From positions 94,650,001-94,714,000 of the forward strand of contig OX465598.1 in the NCBI GenBank assembly GCA_950022295.1: 64,000 nucleotides of DNA, given 5' to 3'. A program made the position numbers and the translations under genes. The notes under the pieces are model-generated. The model searched no databases and was not told the DNA's origin. It worked only from the letters and a program-made list of their open reading frames with translations. Origin of the DNA: Bromus sterilis (Eukaryota > Streptophyta > Magnoliopsida > Poales > Poaceae). Below, piece after piece: positions 46,197 to 57,789 of this stretch. Numbering within the stretch: position 1 is the first letter of the stretch; every line of letters starts with the position of its first letter.

Positions 46197-46210
46197 AAGC
46201 TTGGGGATGT
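46197..46210 (+). other. Polypurine tract of B2
   Basis: AAGCTTGGGGATGT abuts the 3' LTR start TGATACGTCC. The inverted equivalent in B1 is 54916-54929. Confidence 0.8.
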
Positions 46211-47792
46211 TGATACGTCCCAAACGTATCTATAATTTCTGCTTGCTCCATGCATGTTTTGTGTGATATTGCTATGCTTTTGATACACTTTCATATCTTT
46301 TTATAACATATTTTTGGAACTAACCTATTAATGGTTGCAAGAGTGCACAAGTTCTTGTTTTTGTACTTTATGTGTAGGAATTATTTGGATAAAGGAAAAA
46401 TCACAAAAAGGAGCCTTGTAGGAGTTGGACTCTAACTCTCCCGAAATCTGTCCCCATCAGACAGGTTTTAAAGATCGTCTCGGAAACTCTAGAAGACGGC
46501 CTCAAACAGAAAAACTTAAAACTACAAAGTTGTAGGGAATTTTTTTCTGGCGGATTTAGGCATAAAATTCGGCCCAATCGGAGTTCGGATGCTTCCAGAA
46601 ACGCCGAAATACAGAAGACGTAATCTGGATGACGTGAATCCGGGAGTCTATATAAAGAGAGGAAACCTAGGTCTAAGGGTACCACGAAATTTCCTCCCCC
46701 TTAGCAGCCGTCTTGAGGGGGAGATCAATATCCACAGCATCACCATTTTCAAGGAAGAATAAGGGGGCCAAGGGCCGCTGCCCCCAAGGGCCGTGGCCAC
46801 CGCCGTGGCCGCCGCCGTTGTCGTCTCCTTCATCTCCTTCGGGCTGCACCTCTCCATCAACAACTCTCTCTCTCTCACCATGTCCATGTGTGAGTAGTTC
46901 CCCTCGGGGCCAAGGCTTGTATCTTGATCTATGTGGTTTCTCTCTCTCCCATGATGTGATCTTTGTTGTGATCATTGGCTATGTTAATCTAGGGTGATCC
47001 CATGATATTTCCGCCTCTTCTATGTATTGGTTTTATGTACTCACTTGATCTTATCTAGTATAATCCCCGAGACCAAGGTGACAACGGTCTATTGGACATG
47101 GGTTAGAAGAATATTATCATGAGTGATTTCCTCTTTTGTGTGTTGATTGAAGATTGAGAGTCTCTTGGTGCTTGTCTTTGAATATCCTTGAGATATGTTG
47201 TGGTGATTGTGGTACTCTCTTTGGATGGCCGCGGTGACATTGGGAAATCCATAGATTGAGAACTACGAACTTTGAGGTGTGCTTTTGTAGCCCTACATAA
47301 TTCTCATCCTCTCTTGACCACAAAGGAATGACCTCCGAGTGCGTCTCCATTGCATGTTTTATGGGAAATACCATGTGATTAGACTATGTTAATGTTGTTG
47401 GGAGTTGACACTAGTGAAAGTATGAAGCCTAGGCCTTGTTTCCACCATTGTTACACCGTTTGTTCTCACTTTTATTACATGTTTGCTTGCTGCACTTTTT
47501 ATTAAAGATTTATATTACCTTGTTTTGCCACACCTATCACCCATATTTTATCATCTCTTCGCCGAACTAGTGCACCTATACAACTCCTAGTTGTATTTGG
47601 TGTGTTGGGGACACAGGAGACTTCTTGTATCTTAATTGCAGGGTTGCTTAAGAGAGACCATCTTCAACCTCTACTTCCCTGAGTTCGATAAACCTTAGGT
47701 CATCCACTTGAGGGAAATTGCTGTTGTCCTACAAACCTCTGCGCTTGGAGGCCCAACATAGTATACAAGAATAGAAGCGTGCGTAGAAATCA
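46211..47792 (+). mobile_element. 3' LTR of B2
   Basis: 1582 bp, matching 27223-28828, ending AGAAATCA before the ATGGC duplication. TATA box at 46649-46656 and GTGAGTAG donor-like site at 46890-46897 are kept. Confidence 0.92.
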
Positions 47793-47797
47793 ATGGC

Positions 47798-48632
47798 ATA
47801 TATTGGATGGTGGCCTCTGAAAAAGGTTTTGGGGTATGGCACTAGTTGGAATCAATATTCGGCGTTTTTGAGGGGCCGAACTTGAAGAAGGAGAAAGCTC
47901 ACGAGCATGCTTGCGAGACTCTTCAAACACTTCATTGCCATGCTCAGCTCTTAAGGATCTGTTGACTAAATCCTCAAAGGTGGCAAATTCAAGGAGGTTT
48001 AGATCATGGCGAAGGATGGGGCTAAGTCCCTTACGGAACCTTGCCTGCTTTCTGGCATCGGTGGTGATCTCATCTTGGGCATAACGAGCAAGACGGTTGA
48101 ACTCTCTCACATACTCATGAATGGACATCTCTCCTTGAGTCAGATTGCAGAACTCTTCCTTCTTGCGCTCCATCAACTCATCCAGAATGTGGTACCCTCG
48201 AAAGGAAACACAGAAATCCTGCCAAGTCACTACGTGACCATCTGGCTGCATAACAACATAGTTCTCCCACCATTGAAGAGCAGCACCTTCCAGGAAGTAT
48301 ACCGCGAAAATAACTCGGTCATCGGGAGCAACATGTGCAGTATCAAGCTTACGCTCGATGGAACGGAGCCAATCATCAGCTTCAAGGGGCTCAGAAGAAC
48401 ATCGGAATACCGGTGGCTTGAGGAGGATGAAGTCCTGAATGCTCAAAACCACATTGCGATGACATGAGGTATTCTGCTCGATGAGATCCAGTAGGCGTGT
48501 TTGATCACGTCAATTCCGGTCAGCTTCCATCATGATTTCCGCCGCAGAAGGCGGTGGTGGAGGTTCATCATTACTTCGATTCCGATCACGGTCTCGATTG
48601 CGACGAACATCACTACGAGTTCCACCTAACAT
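47798..48632 (-). pseudogene. gag of A- (5' part of split gag-pol)
   Basis: It starts at ATG 48632 with an Arg/Asp-rich N-terminus and a Pro run, then the Gag core: DFILLKPPVF, ADDWLRSIERKLD, GAALQWWENY, RKKEEFCNLTQGEMSIHEYVREFNRLARYA, ITTDARKQARFRKGL. The 41st codon is TGA (48512-48510), likely a decayed CGA in a CpG. The frame is interrupted at 47798 by the duplication ATGGC and B2, and resumes in frame at 27222, where the CCHC knuckle is found. The element is A-; the enzymes are in 23576-27222. Gag would form the particle shell. Confidence 0.92.
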
Positions 48633-49088
48633 CCTGTGTGATAAAAATCAACAATCAGAACAGGTTGTACGATGGAATCAAAGATAAGAGGACATGACTA
48701 GGAGGAAAAGATTGTAATGCAACAACAATGATTCACAAGGACCACAGAACAACTCGGGCATCATAATGGCTACACCGGGATGGATAATGAAACAACCTTG
48801 AGGAGATTGGACAGAACTTCTTCAAGGAACTCAACAAAACAATGACTATGGACAACCACAACAATCCTACGGCTATAAAGAAGCAATCAACGAGATGTTC
48901 TTGTAAGACATAGATGAGCCTAGTCCTACCTTCCCGTAGAAAAGATGAGGGTGACTCAGAACTCAGATCGATGAGGGTAAGGAGAAAAAGCAGCCTTACG
49001 TTGATCCCTTATTCCCCGAGTAACTATATAACTATAGAATGCTAGACTCGACTTCGACCAAGGGTTGAATAATCCTACAGATAGTCCT
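48633..49088 (-). other. Leader of A-
   Basis: About 450 bp between primer site and gag. The part nearest the primer site matches the A+ leader. No gene is seen. Confidence 0.65.
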
Positions 49089-49100
49089 GCTCTGATACCA
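49089..49100 (-). other. Primer binding site of A-
   Basis: TGGTATCAGAGC on the minus strand, four bases after the LTR end, matches the tRNA-Met complement exactly. Confidence 0.88.
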
Positions 49101-49813
49101 AGTCTGTCGGGACCCGGAATATGCTTATGTAATTCCAGTCACGATGCAATCACATGGAGAGCCGAGATCCGTACCCACTTGTCTAAGCAGACAAGGCCAA
49201 GCACAGAACACTCTCGGAAAACATCGAACGTGAGGGCCATCCCATCCAGGCCGGATGATCAACTGAGATGGGTCCGCATCGTCCGCTCACAAGTCTAAAT
49301 GCTTACGGGTGGTGAATCCCATACTCATAGACAAGTCGCCTCAAACATGTTATCGATTGAATCCTAACCCTTACATAGACTTACTCCAGCCCGATCACTT
49401 AGTCGGGGTCTAGGGAGGGCTCGTTCATACAACAAAGTGTGCACGTGACAGAGTCATGAGAAATCGCATCGCGATGCCCCAAGCTGCTCACATCTAAGGG
49501 ACACTTGGTGTATAAAAGACCGCCAGCCAGATCACAACTAAGGTCTCGAAAACCCATACTAAGACATGCATGTTATAAACATACACGCAGCACACATGCC
49601 TAGTATGAACAGCAGGTATCATCCCATAACTCTACAAAGTGTATCTTTATTGACTTACACATAGAGCATACAAAGATCACATGTCTGTGATCAACATTAC
49701 ATCATACAACGGAAGAAAATTAGGTCTGAGTACAGACAAGATTAACAAATGGATTAGAGAAGCCTTGTACAACAAACATGCCCTTCCACGAGGGACCAGA
49801 CTACTGTCTGGAA

Positions 49814-49875
49814 CTATACTAGCTTGTCAATGTCGAGCTTCAGGAAGGTGACTCCATCGGGGTCTGGGTTTCCAT
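49814..49875 (-). CDS. LTR-embedded ORF of A- (5' LTR), predicted exon 3
   Basis: Acceptor TCTATGTTTTAG, two bases completing a GAT codon, then GNPDPDGVTFLKLDIDKLV and TAG. Compare A+ (EPTDPEGGFFLELDD): the spacing DPxGxxFLxLD is kept. The fragment is acidic, as in element C. Confidence 0.42.
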
Positions 49876-51059
49876 CTAAAACATAGAATAAGAAAACGTG
49901 AGTACAAAGTCGTACTTAGCAAGACTTACATCAGATCTATACTACTCATGGTAAAGTTTGAAGGTAAAGGAGGTAGGGTTCAGCATGCAGAATTTCCAGC
50001 TTTGACTTGGCTAGTCCTGAACTACGAGTACGCGGCTTGAGGTAAGAAGCGTACACGAGTCAACTACCAAGTCTCCAACCAATACACCACTATGGGTACT
50101 TCCTCGACTTCCCCACGAGGAGCACGCCATAGCACTCACGCTTGTCTTGCGAGTTTTAGAAGTATCCATTCAAGTTGTCTAATAATCAAGCACAACTTTC
50201 CAAGTAGTCCCTTACCGCGGACGCGGCTATTCGAATAGTTTTGTTAACCCTGCAGGGGTGTACTGCTACACACATGAAACCATCATTTACCGCCGGGATC
50301 TCGTGACCCTTCAAGCAGGTGTCGGCGAGGATAATTTCCACAACTTTTACCTCACAGCCAATTCTAATCCAGGAATCAACCATCTGAGTTGCTCACCGCT
50401 CAAGAGTCCGGACGGATCAACGATATGGACTCAGACGATGCAGGCAACCGAGACGCCACCTTAGCAGATGGTTTTCCTGTCTCACAGGTCCACCCACATA
50501 TCTAAATGATGCAAACTTTCATTCATTCTTTTTCTATGCATATGCCAAATGGAAAGCCCCAACTAGTGACTCCTGGACTTGAACTGGGGTGAGTTAGTAG
50601 GTTGAGCGGGGGTCCATGTGCCCAACATGTGTTAGTAATCTTCGTCTTGGATCACCACACAAGAACTCGGGCTTAAGGCGGTGTTCAACGAGACAACCCA
50701 CTGTGTACTCCTACACAGCCTCTCATCGTTCACCTTGTATTAGGGTGGATTCACCGACACAGTTTCACTCCATCAGTAACATGATCACAACCATCCCGAC
50801 TCACAGATCAAAGTAACCTCAATGTAACCTCTAAGCATGCAATAAGCTGTAACAGTTGCAGGGGCTACATGATATCAATCAACTCCTATGCCAGCTAGGA
50901 TTGTGGTTTGCTTACTACTGTGACAAGATGATAGGTCATGCATCGGATATGGGTTCAACTATGCGGGAGAATCGATAACAAGGTGATGTCCTAAACATGC
51001 ATAAGCGAGACTGAGAGGGAAGTGGGATTTTATAGACATGATCAATGGGGTTTTCTTGC

Positions 51060-51125
51060 CTTGCTGACGAGGTTCACACACGGTGTCTTCAATGAAGGGG
51101 GTGGCCTCCGGTTCCGGTTCCACTT
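51060..51125 (-). CDS. LTR-embedded ORF of A- (5' LTR), predicted exon 2
   Basis: Acceptor GCTCAATAG, then VEPEPEATPFIEDTVCEP and RQQ plus one base, closing at AAG|GCAAGA (GC-type donor). Two bases in and one base out, the same phases as element C. In the 3' LTR copy this exon has a one-base deletion and the solo LTR insertion. Confidence 0.42.
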
Positions 51126-51925
51126 CTATTGAGCAAACATCACAAACATTGCAATCAATATAATGTACAATGCACAATCACATGATAAAGTTGTAGAACA
51201 TGATGTACATGGTACTAATGTGTTGACAATTCCATTTAATTGAAGTGAATTGCAAAAGAATTGCAAATTCAAACTTCAAATTTGAATTCAAATTAAGCCA
51301 TATGCAAACTTGCTACTGTTGCCCCATTTTAAAATGGTCTAACATGAAAACAAATTTCATATTCTTAATCCTTGCATTTTTCTGATAATTTTTCATATAT
51401 TATATGTTTAATTTGGAGTTAGTATGAATTTTTTATGAATTTCCAAAGTTTAATTCATTTTCTAGATTTTCCCTGATTTAATTTTAAATAGGAAATGACT
51501 TAGTGCGTCAGCATGAGGTTATGGTGATGTGGGGGGGGTGCTGACATGTGGGCCAAGGCTGTCAGTGACTGGGTTAATTAACCCGGTTAGTTTAAACTAA
51601 CCAGGGGGATTAGAGGGGTAGTGGCCCACTGGTCAGTGAGAGAGGGGAGGATTAGGAGCTGGGTTAGGGCGCTAATGGCCTAGTTTTCCAGAATGCCACC
51701 GAAGTTTTGCCGGAGTTGCAAAATCTGGCTCGGGGTGGGGTTTGGCTGGCACGGTTGTGCTCCCCGCGGGCTTCCGCACACAACCATGCCATCGGGGTGC
51801 CACGGAAGGGATCTGGAGCACGTCGGCGTCGTCCGAGGCGACGGCCGGAGCACTATGAAGGCGACCTCGACGAAATCGTGAGCGGATTAGAGCGGGGAAA
51901 GGGGGAAAAGGACCGCGAGGCTCAC

Positions 51926-52319
51926 CAGAGCTCGAAGGTGAACGCTGTGAGTCCGGGGAGGGGCTGGTCGTTGGGGAATTCCTCGTCGGAGTCCTCTGTG
52001 CCCGGCGGCGAGACCTTGAAGCTTGCGTCGTCTTCGGTGGGGATTGAGCTCGATTCGGCGGCCTTCTAGATGAAGTCGACGGCGAGGGACCTCGTGGACA
52101 CGACGGCTTGTTGGGAGGGGGCCGTTGGCCACGTCTGTGCGGCGGCGCGGCGAGGTTGAGTGCTCGGGTGGCCGCGGGATCTCGATGGGGAGGAGGAAAG
52201 AGGGCGAGCTCGAGGAGGGAGAAGGTGCGGGGGGTCTCTGGCGTCTGCGTGGCGAGAGGAGAAGGCCTGAGAGGGTCTAGGGGGGATGTGCCCCTCGCCG
52301 GCGTCGGCATGCTCTCCAC
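51926..52319 (-). CDS. LTR-embedded ORF of A- (5' LTR), predicted exon 1
   Basis: From Met at 52319 the frame is open for 394 nt to the donor CTCTG|GTGAGCC, leaving phase 1 as required by exon 2. The translation is rich in Pro, Ser, Thr and Arg (for example PTPARGTSPLDPL and PPHRDPAATRALNLA), with no recognised domain. With exons 2 and 3 the predicted product is 173 residues, close to the 172 of element C. The frame stays open about 250 nt beyond the donor, so an unspliced 215-codon reading is the alternative. Chance in GC-rich DNA cannot be excluded. Confidence 0.4.
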
Positions 52320-52694
52320 CGAGCAGCTTGTCGACGCGGCGGGGAAGATGACAAGCGGCTAAGGTGGGCCTGGGCCGTGGGCGTTAAGTTTGGCCTGCGG
52401 CCTGGCCGGGGTGGGTTGCTTCCTCTTTTTATTTTTCTTCTCTGTTTTGTATTTTCTGTCCTTTTGTTTGGCTTTGAAATAAATAGCAAAGCATTTTTGT
52501 AAATGCCCAAATATTTTATGTGGCCTTCCTAGACTTATATCCAACCACTCACAAAGTTTGGGGATATTTGAAATTCAATTAATTTGAATTTCAAATCAAA
52601 TAGGGTATTATTTAATTTCCAAGGCCTTTTATGAATTTTTGACAAATCTTGGAGCATGCAGTGGGACCCACTTCACTTTATATGTGATGATGCA

Positions 52695-52702
52695 TATTTA
52701 TA
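52695..52702 (-). promoter_or_regulatory. TATA box in A- 5' LTR
   Basis: TATAAATA on the minus strand, about 170 bp into the LTR, with the GC-rich exon downstream. Confidence 0.55.
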
Positions 52703-52871
52703 AGACTTTTCAAAAATACCAAAGGAATTTTTGGAAGAAATTTTTGTCTGGCCATTTGAATTAAATTCTCTAGGGCTTTTCTTTTCCCCAATTTTGAATT
52801 TCTTTTGAATTTTTCACATGATGCAAAGGGGCACTAAAACCCTAGCACTTACCCAAGTTGGGGTTCTGACA

Positions 52872-53339
52872 GGATCATAGACTTGTGATCTCTGTGTGCA
52901 CTCTGTAAGAGTTATCAATAAAGTTGTATACTTTGTAGAGAATTGCAATGATACCTGCTGTTCATACTAGACATGTGTGCTGGGTGTATGATTATATCAT
53001 GCATGTATTAGTATGGGTTTTTCAAGACCTTAGTTGTGATCTGGCTGGCGGTCTTTTATACACCAAGTGGCCCTTAGATGTGCGAAGCTTGGGGCATCGC
53101 GATGCGATTGCTCGTGACTCTGTCACGTGCACACTTTTTTGTATGATCGAGCCCGCCCTAGACCCCGACTATGTGATCGGGCTGGAGTAAGTCTATGTAA
53201 GTGTTATAATACAATCGATAGTATGGTTGAGGAAACTTGTCTATGAGTATGGGAGTTCACCACCCATATCATTTAGACTTGTGCGCGGACGATGAGGACC
53301 CATCTCAGTTGATCATCCGGCCTGTATGGAATGCCCCTC
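52872..53339 (+). mobile_element. 3' LTR of A+, second part (then cut by B1)
   Basis: It resumes the A+ LTR with the duplicated GGATC and matches 2596-3070 of the 5' LTR. It ends at CCCCTC (53339), where the minus-strand B1 element begins. The remaining ~125 bp of the LTR must lie beyond the window. Confidence 0.9.
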
Positions 53340-54915
53340 TGATGGCGCGAGAGTTTTCTCACCCTACGTTGGTGAGCCCCAAGTGGTAGGTGTGATGTAG
53401 CACAACAGCAAATTTCCCTCAGTAAAGATACCAAGGTTTGTCTCCAGTAGGACTCCAGAGATGATAAGTAGGTGTCCGCGGTGCAATTGACACGGACCTG
53501 CACACAGACACAAATAACTTTGTTCCCAACGAAGTTCAGAGAGGTTGTCAATCTCTCCGGTCTTGTTGTTCACAAAGGATCAAACACAAGGGATAATGAT
53601 AGCAACTAAAAGTAAAAAGTAGAAAAGTAAATGAGCGTGGAAACAGTAATGAGGATATGGACCGGGATACGTGATGTTAACTAGTGATGTCTCTCTCCCA
53701 AAAGACGATAAAACTGCTATGCGAGGTAAACAAATTACAGAAGGGCAATTGACAGGATTATGAACGCACCGCAATGCTAACTATGATACAAAAGAAAGGA
53801 AGAGGCTCAAAAGCACGGGCAGTACGCCAAAATAAGTAGACCGAAATCCAACTGCATCTACTACTAATCATCCACCTTGAGATATCTATCCAGAACATCT
53901 CGCTGGTATTAAGTTGCGAGCCCCACCCAAAGTGTAAAGTAAACAATCCTTGCAACCGCGGTTACAAGCACCGTTGTTTTCCCCCTTGTGGCAACAGCAC
54001 ATCCCCTAGACTCATGTTTCTGTCACTCAAGCGTGTCATCGGGGGGCATGAACCCACAATCGAGCAAAACGTTCCCTCTTGGGGTTACTACCTACTACTT
54101 GGCCAAAGCAATAAACAGCAACGGAGAACATGCAAGAATTACTTAGGAACAAAAATATAAGAGATAAAAACCAAATATATTACTCAATCACAATCTGAAC
54201 ATAATCTCATAATCCATCAGATCCCATCAAACTCAGCATAGCAACAGCAGAAAGATTACAAAAGTGCCTCGATCATGTAGGGAAGCTCACGAGGTCTAAA
54301 CCATGAAGAACAAAGAGGGGAGGAGAACATCACATAGCTACTGATCACGGACCCATGGTCCAAGGAAAACTACTCACGAGACATCCGGGAAGCATCAATG
54401 GTGGAGAGGAGACTCCCGGAGGTCGGCCCTCCCTCCGGCAGGGTGCCGGGAAGAGGTCTTCTGGTGCTCCCGATCTCGGAAGCGCGGCGGCGGCGGAACA
54501 GAGGAGAGATCGCGAAAAAGGGTTCTGTCTTCGGAAGTTTCCCGTGACGGAGAATATATAGGCGAAGGGGGCAGCCAGGGGGGCCACCAGGGTTCCAGGC
54601 GCCCCCTTGGCGCGGCCAAGCCCTAGGGCGCCTGGGGCCCTGGTGGTGGCCCTCTGGCCCCACCCAGGTTCTTCCAGAAGGTTCCTTCACGCTGATTTTT
54701 TATCTGATTTTTCCCGAATTTTTGGAGCACTTTTTATATGGGGGAAAACTGAAATAGAAAAACAGCAGAAAACAGGAACTGGCACTGTGGTGCACTGAGT
54801 TAATAGGTTAGTAAAAATATGATCAAAAGTGTATGAAATTATATCTAGTCATAGAAATATCACACAAAACATGCATGGAGCAAGCAGAAATTATAGATAC
54901 GTTTTGGACGTATCA
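53340..54915 (-). mobile_element. 3' LTR of B1
   Basis: On the minus strand it begins TGATACGTCCAAAACG (ending at 54915) and ends CTCGCGCCATCA at 53340. It matches the solo LTR 20205-21846 and the partial 5' LTR at 61809. TATATA at 54555-54560 and GTGAGTAG at 54370-54377 (minus). Confidence 0.92.
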
Positions 54916-55144
54916 ACATCCCCAAGCTTAATTCCTGCTCGTCCTCGGGTAGGTAAATGATAACGGCATAATTTCTGTGGTGACATGCTAGCAACCATAT
55001 AAGAACTTTTAAAAGTAAAGAAATCAAGGTTAGAAATTCAATTCAAGTCATAACATGCAGGAGTCTATATTAGCATTGAAACAAGTAACAAAAGAACATT
55101 TGGTGCAAGAGCTCTCGCTGTCCGTGACTCGAATGTCTCCAAAT
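54916..55144 (-). other. Polypurine tract and 3' end of B1 interior
   Basis: The first 14 bases are the inverted AAGCTTGGGGATGT. The rest matches 45970-46196 of B2. Homology stops after CTCCAAAT at about 55144, where unrelated LTR sequence begins. Confidence 0.8.
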
Positions 55145-57272
55145 TCATCTTTTGTGAGCATTTTGATTTGAGGCCATCTTGATGGTGCAAATCTGTGTTG
55201 AAGTGGGCATCAGGCCGTTAAACTGCTACTTTTTCCTGTTAAGTGATGCTGTTATTATTTTGTTGCAACTTTGCATGATGACTGTGACTAATCCATGAGG
55301 CCTATTGCATTGATTCTTTCTCCTATGTGTTAAGCATCATGTGTACTTCTTTTCCATGCTTTAACTTTTCATGTTTGGGTGCTTTAGCTATATTAAATCT
55401 TGCTCCAAAGTGGTGATCCTGATGTTAATGTGCTGCTGTGCTGAAAACTGTTATTTTGTTGCAACTTCGGTCGACGAGTGTGTCGCGACCGTTTATTGGA
55501 ATTGAGTGATTCCAATTGCATATTGTTAAGCATCATTTCTACTTTCATTACATGTATTGCATTGTCATGATATGCTTGCTGTTCATATAGTTATTGACGT
55601 CCAAAGTTGCTATGCTGCTGTTTTTCACAACCACGTCTGTTTTTCTCTAAGTCTGTTACTTTGCGATGCCATGTTGTTTGCTTAATATCTTTTGATCTAT
55701 GATGTATTTTTGCATGATTCTTTTTTCCATGCCTTACCTGTCATGTCTACTTTATTTTCATGTCATTTGTGAGCATTTTTTCATTGATTAACCTGTTTAT
55801 GCATTGCTCTAAAGTGTTCTTCGTGATGTTGGCAGATTGTGCCTCTAACTTGTTTTGCTTGTATCTTTTTAACCGTAACTCCGTTTGGAGAGTTCTTTAT
55901 ATAACTTGATTAGTTTTTCGTGTACTTTGTGTTTATGATATTGTTTCCTCTTGTTAACCAACCTAAAATATGGTTTAGGACAGAACAGTACCAAATGTTT
56001 TAATCATCGTGCGGCACTTAGTGTTATGCCATGTTTAGGTTGTGCCTCACTTAAATTGACTAGCCTAGATAGTTTACTTTGTGCTTAACCTCTTTCCATG
56101 TTTGTGTGCTATGCCATGCTTGCTTGAGTTGCCATGTTAATAACCGTTGGTTGATCACCTGTAGCTAAGCAACTTGAACCACCGTAAACGTGCAGTATTC
56201 GTCGTGTGTGACCGATACCCCACTTAAACTGTTAGTAACCGTTCTCGATGATAGATCCGTATCGCGTTGCCATGTCGTGTGATGTCTTCTTGATCTTGTG
56301 TTGCCCCGTAGTAATAGAGTGCTTGCTCGTTGATTGCTTTCCAGTGTTTATCGTCTTGTGTGCTTCCGCGGGTACCTCTCGGAGACGATGCGAGCTTGCG
56401 ATCAACTACACCTTCGGAACCCGACTTATCAACAGGCAAGGACTATGCATTACTTATGATCCATTCTATTTCAACCAGTGGTTTGCATGCTAGTCTAGGT
56501 TAGGTTCGATGTTTGATCCTACCACATGTTTACAACCTCTTTCAAACCGATACAGCCATGTCCCCTCACAACAAACCATGTACTGCTATGTTACTATTGC
56601 TCGTTGCTCAGCCCCTGCTTAGTATGCATTCTTAGGATGCTACAATGTTACCCTGTTACTCCTTGGTTTGGGATATCACATTATTATTATTGTTGTTGAC
56701 GATATGATTATTATAAATGTTGACTATATTCGACGAAGGATGGAAGGTCTAGGCTATCCCGCCCCGACGCTTTGTTCCATTCGAGTCACCTAGGATCCGA
56801 GTTCCGGGTATTGGTTTTAAGACTGAGCGTGACTAACCGCGTGTGGGATTTTATGGGGTCCCCTTTTCTTACCTATATAGCTTCAAACATTTCTAGTGGT
56901 GGCCCAAGCTGATTTTACCATTTGAAAACCGTGTGTGTGTCTGTCAGGTAGCTCCTGGCAGATATTATTTAAAACAACTTGGGCCAGCGGAGACATGGTT
57001 TCTTTGTTGGTCCACACCTGGAAGCTAGGGGCCTGACCACATATGTTTGGGTAGCTAACCCGACCTCGTCCAGACGGTAGAGGCCGATTCGAGAGCGCGG
57101 CCGGCTTTTGAGTTGGATGTGGACTCACCGGGGGCCACCCGAATTTGTGCGTTGTTAGTTAGAGGGACCTGTCATTCCGGATCTCTTGGGACTAAATCAT
57201 AAAATGGTTGCCTATCATGGGTAGCAACTGAGAGAGATGGGCGTGCGTGCGGAGCCTCGTAATGAGCAGTTG

Positions 57273-57320
57273 GTACACCCCTGCAGGGTTAAATCTTTTC
57301 GAGAAGCCGTGTCCACGGTT
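57273..57320 (+). other. Conserved LTR block, truncated LTR
   Basis: GGTACACCCCTGCAGGGTT, then AGCCGTGTCCACGG. The central palindrome is changed to TTTTCGAGAAG, the least conserved of the seven copies. Confidence 0.75.
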
Positions 57321-57419
57321 ATGGACGACTTGAGACCTACTCCTTGTTCATAGACAACAACAACTGAGATAATCTTAATATAACTTGATCAACGTGTGTG
57401 TGTGCCTTGACTTCTTCTT

Positions 57420-57443
57420 CTTCTTCGTCGGGATGCGAAGAGG
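57420..57443 (+). other. Conserved LTR stem-loop, truncated LTR
   Basis: CTTCTTCG pairs with CGAAGAGG (8 bp) around TCGGGATG. It differs from element C by a paired change (C-G to T-A at the fourth pair). Confidence 0.65.
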
Positions 57444-57727
57444 AGGACAAGGATAGGATAGGTGTTATGATTGCGTAAGTAGTTGATAGCAAGACTTGTT
57501 GGAGGCGATTCCTCATCGAACGCTTGGCTTCTTATCTTACTCTCTAGATCGTTAGCCACTTCATAAATGCTAGTGCGGAAGCAACCTCACCACTTACCCC
57601 TTCCTTACCGTAAACTACTAGTTGTCCTAGAATGACGAGTGATGAAGTCCTTGCTGGGTTAGATGGCCACTACAGTTGGATGCTGAGTACCTCTGTACTC
57701 ATGATACTACCCCCAAACTCTTTTCAG

Positions 57728-57789
57728 GGTTCTTGATCGACAACAGGTATGGTGATCGACGTTTCACGTGGAGACTCGACGACGACTAG
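57728..57789 (+). other. Exon-3-like segment of the truncated LTR
   Basis: Acceptor CTCTTTTCAG, two bases, then a frame ending RFTWRLDDD and TAG. The upstream segment ends ACAACAG|GCAAGG at 56435, and its P-S-E-P-D-L-S-T frame is phase 1, so the join is in frame. The beginning of that upstream exon is not resolved. Confidence 0.35.

Larger units (their letters stand above)
27223..47792 (+). mobile_element. Family B element B2 (Athila-like, non-autonomous), TSD ATGGC
   Basis: LTRs are 27223-28828 and 46211-47792, primer site 28838-28855 and polypurine tract 46197-46210. The target duplication ATGGC (27218-27222 and 47793-47797) splits the gag of A-. Without the nested element C the interior is only about 3.7 kb. 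It has no gag, protease, RT or integrase, but has one 230-codon frame of unknown function. It shares its LTR ends, primer site and 3' interior with the B1 element at 53340, so it is a deletion or replacement derivative within an Athila-type family. Confidence 0.92.
9899..52871 (-). mobile_element. Gypsy chromovirus A- with nested insertions, TSD GGATC
   Basis: This is a complete element in minus orientation. Its 5' LTR is 49105-52871, primer site 49089-49100, gag 48632-47798, pol 27222-23576, polypurine tract 23612-23599 and 3' LTR 23598-9899. The 5-bp duplication GGATC flanks it (9894-9898 and 52872-52876). It is the same family as the A+ element it entered. Subtracting the three nested insertions (8334, 1647 and 20575 bp with their duplications) leaves about 12.4 kb. 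The LTRs are about 3.72 and 3.77 kb; the difference is mainly one 48-bp deletion in the 3' LTR near 23331. Confidence 0.93.
49105..52871 (-). mobile_element. 5' LTR of A- (complete, 3767 bp)
   Basis: This is the only uninterrupted family A LTR in the window. On the minus strand it runs from TGTCAGAACCCC (ending 52871) to GGGTCCCGACA (49105). It holds TATAAATA (52702-52695), a GC-rich zone, a three-exon frame with matching phases (exons below), the conserved block (50262-50216) and the stem-loop (50123-50099). Confidence 0.93.
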
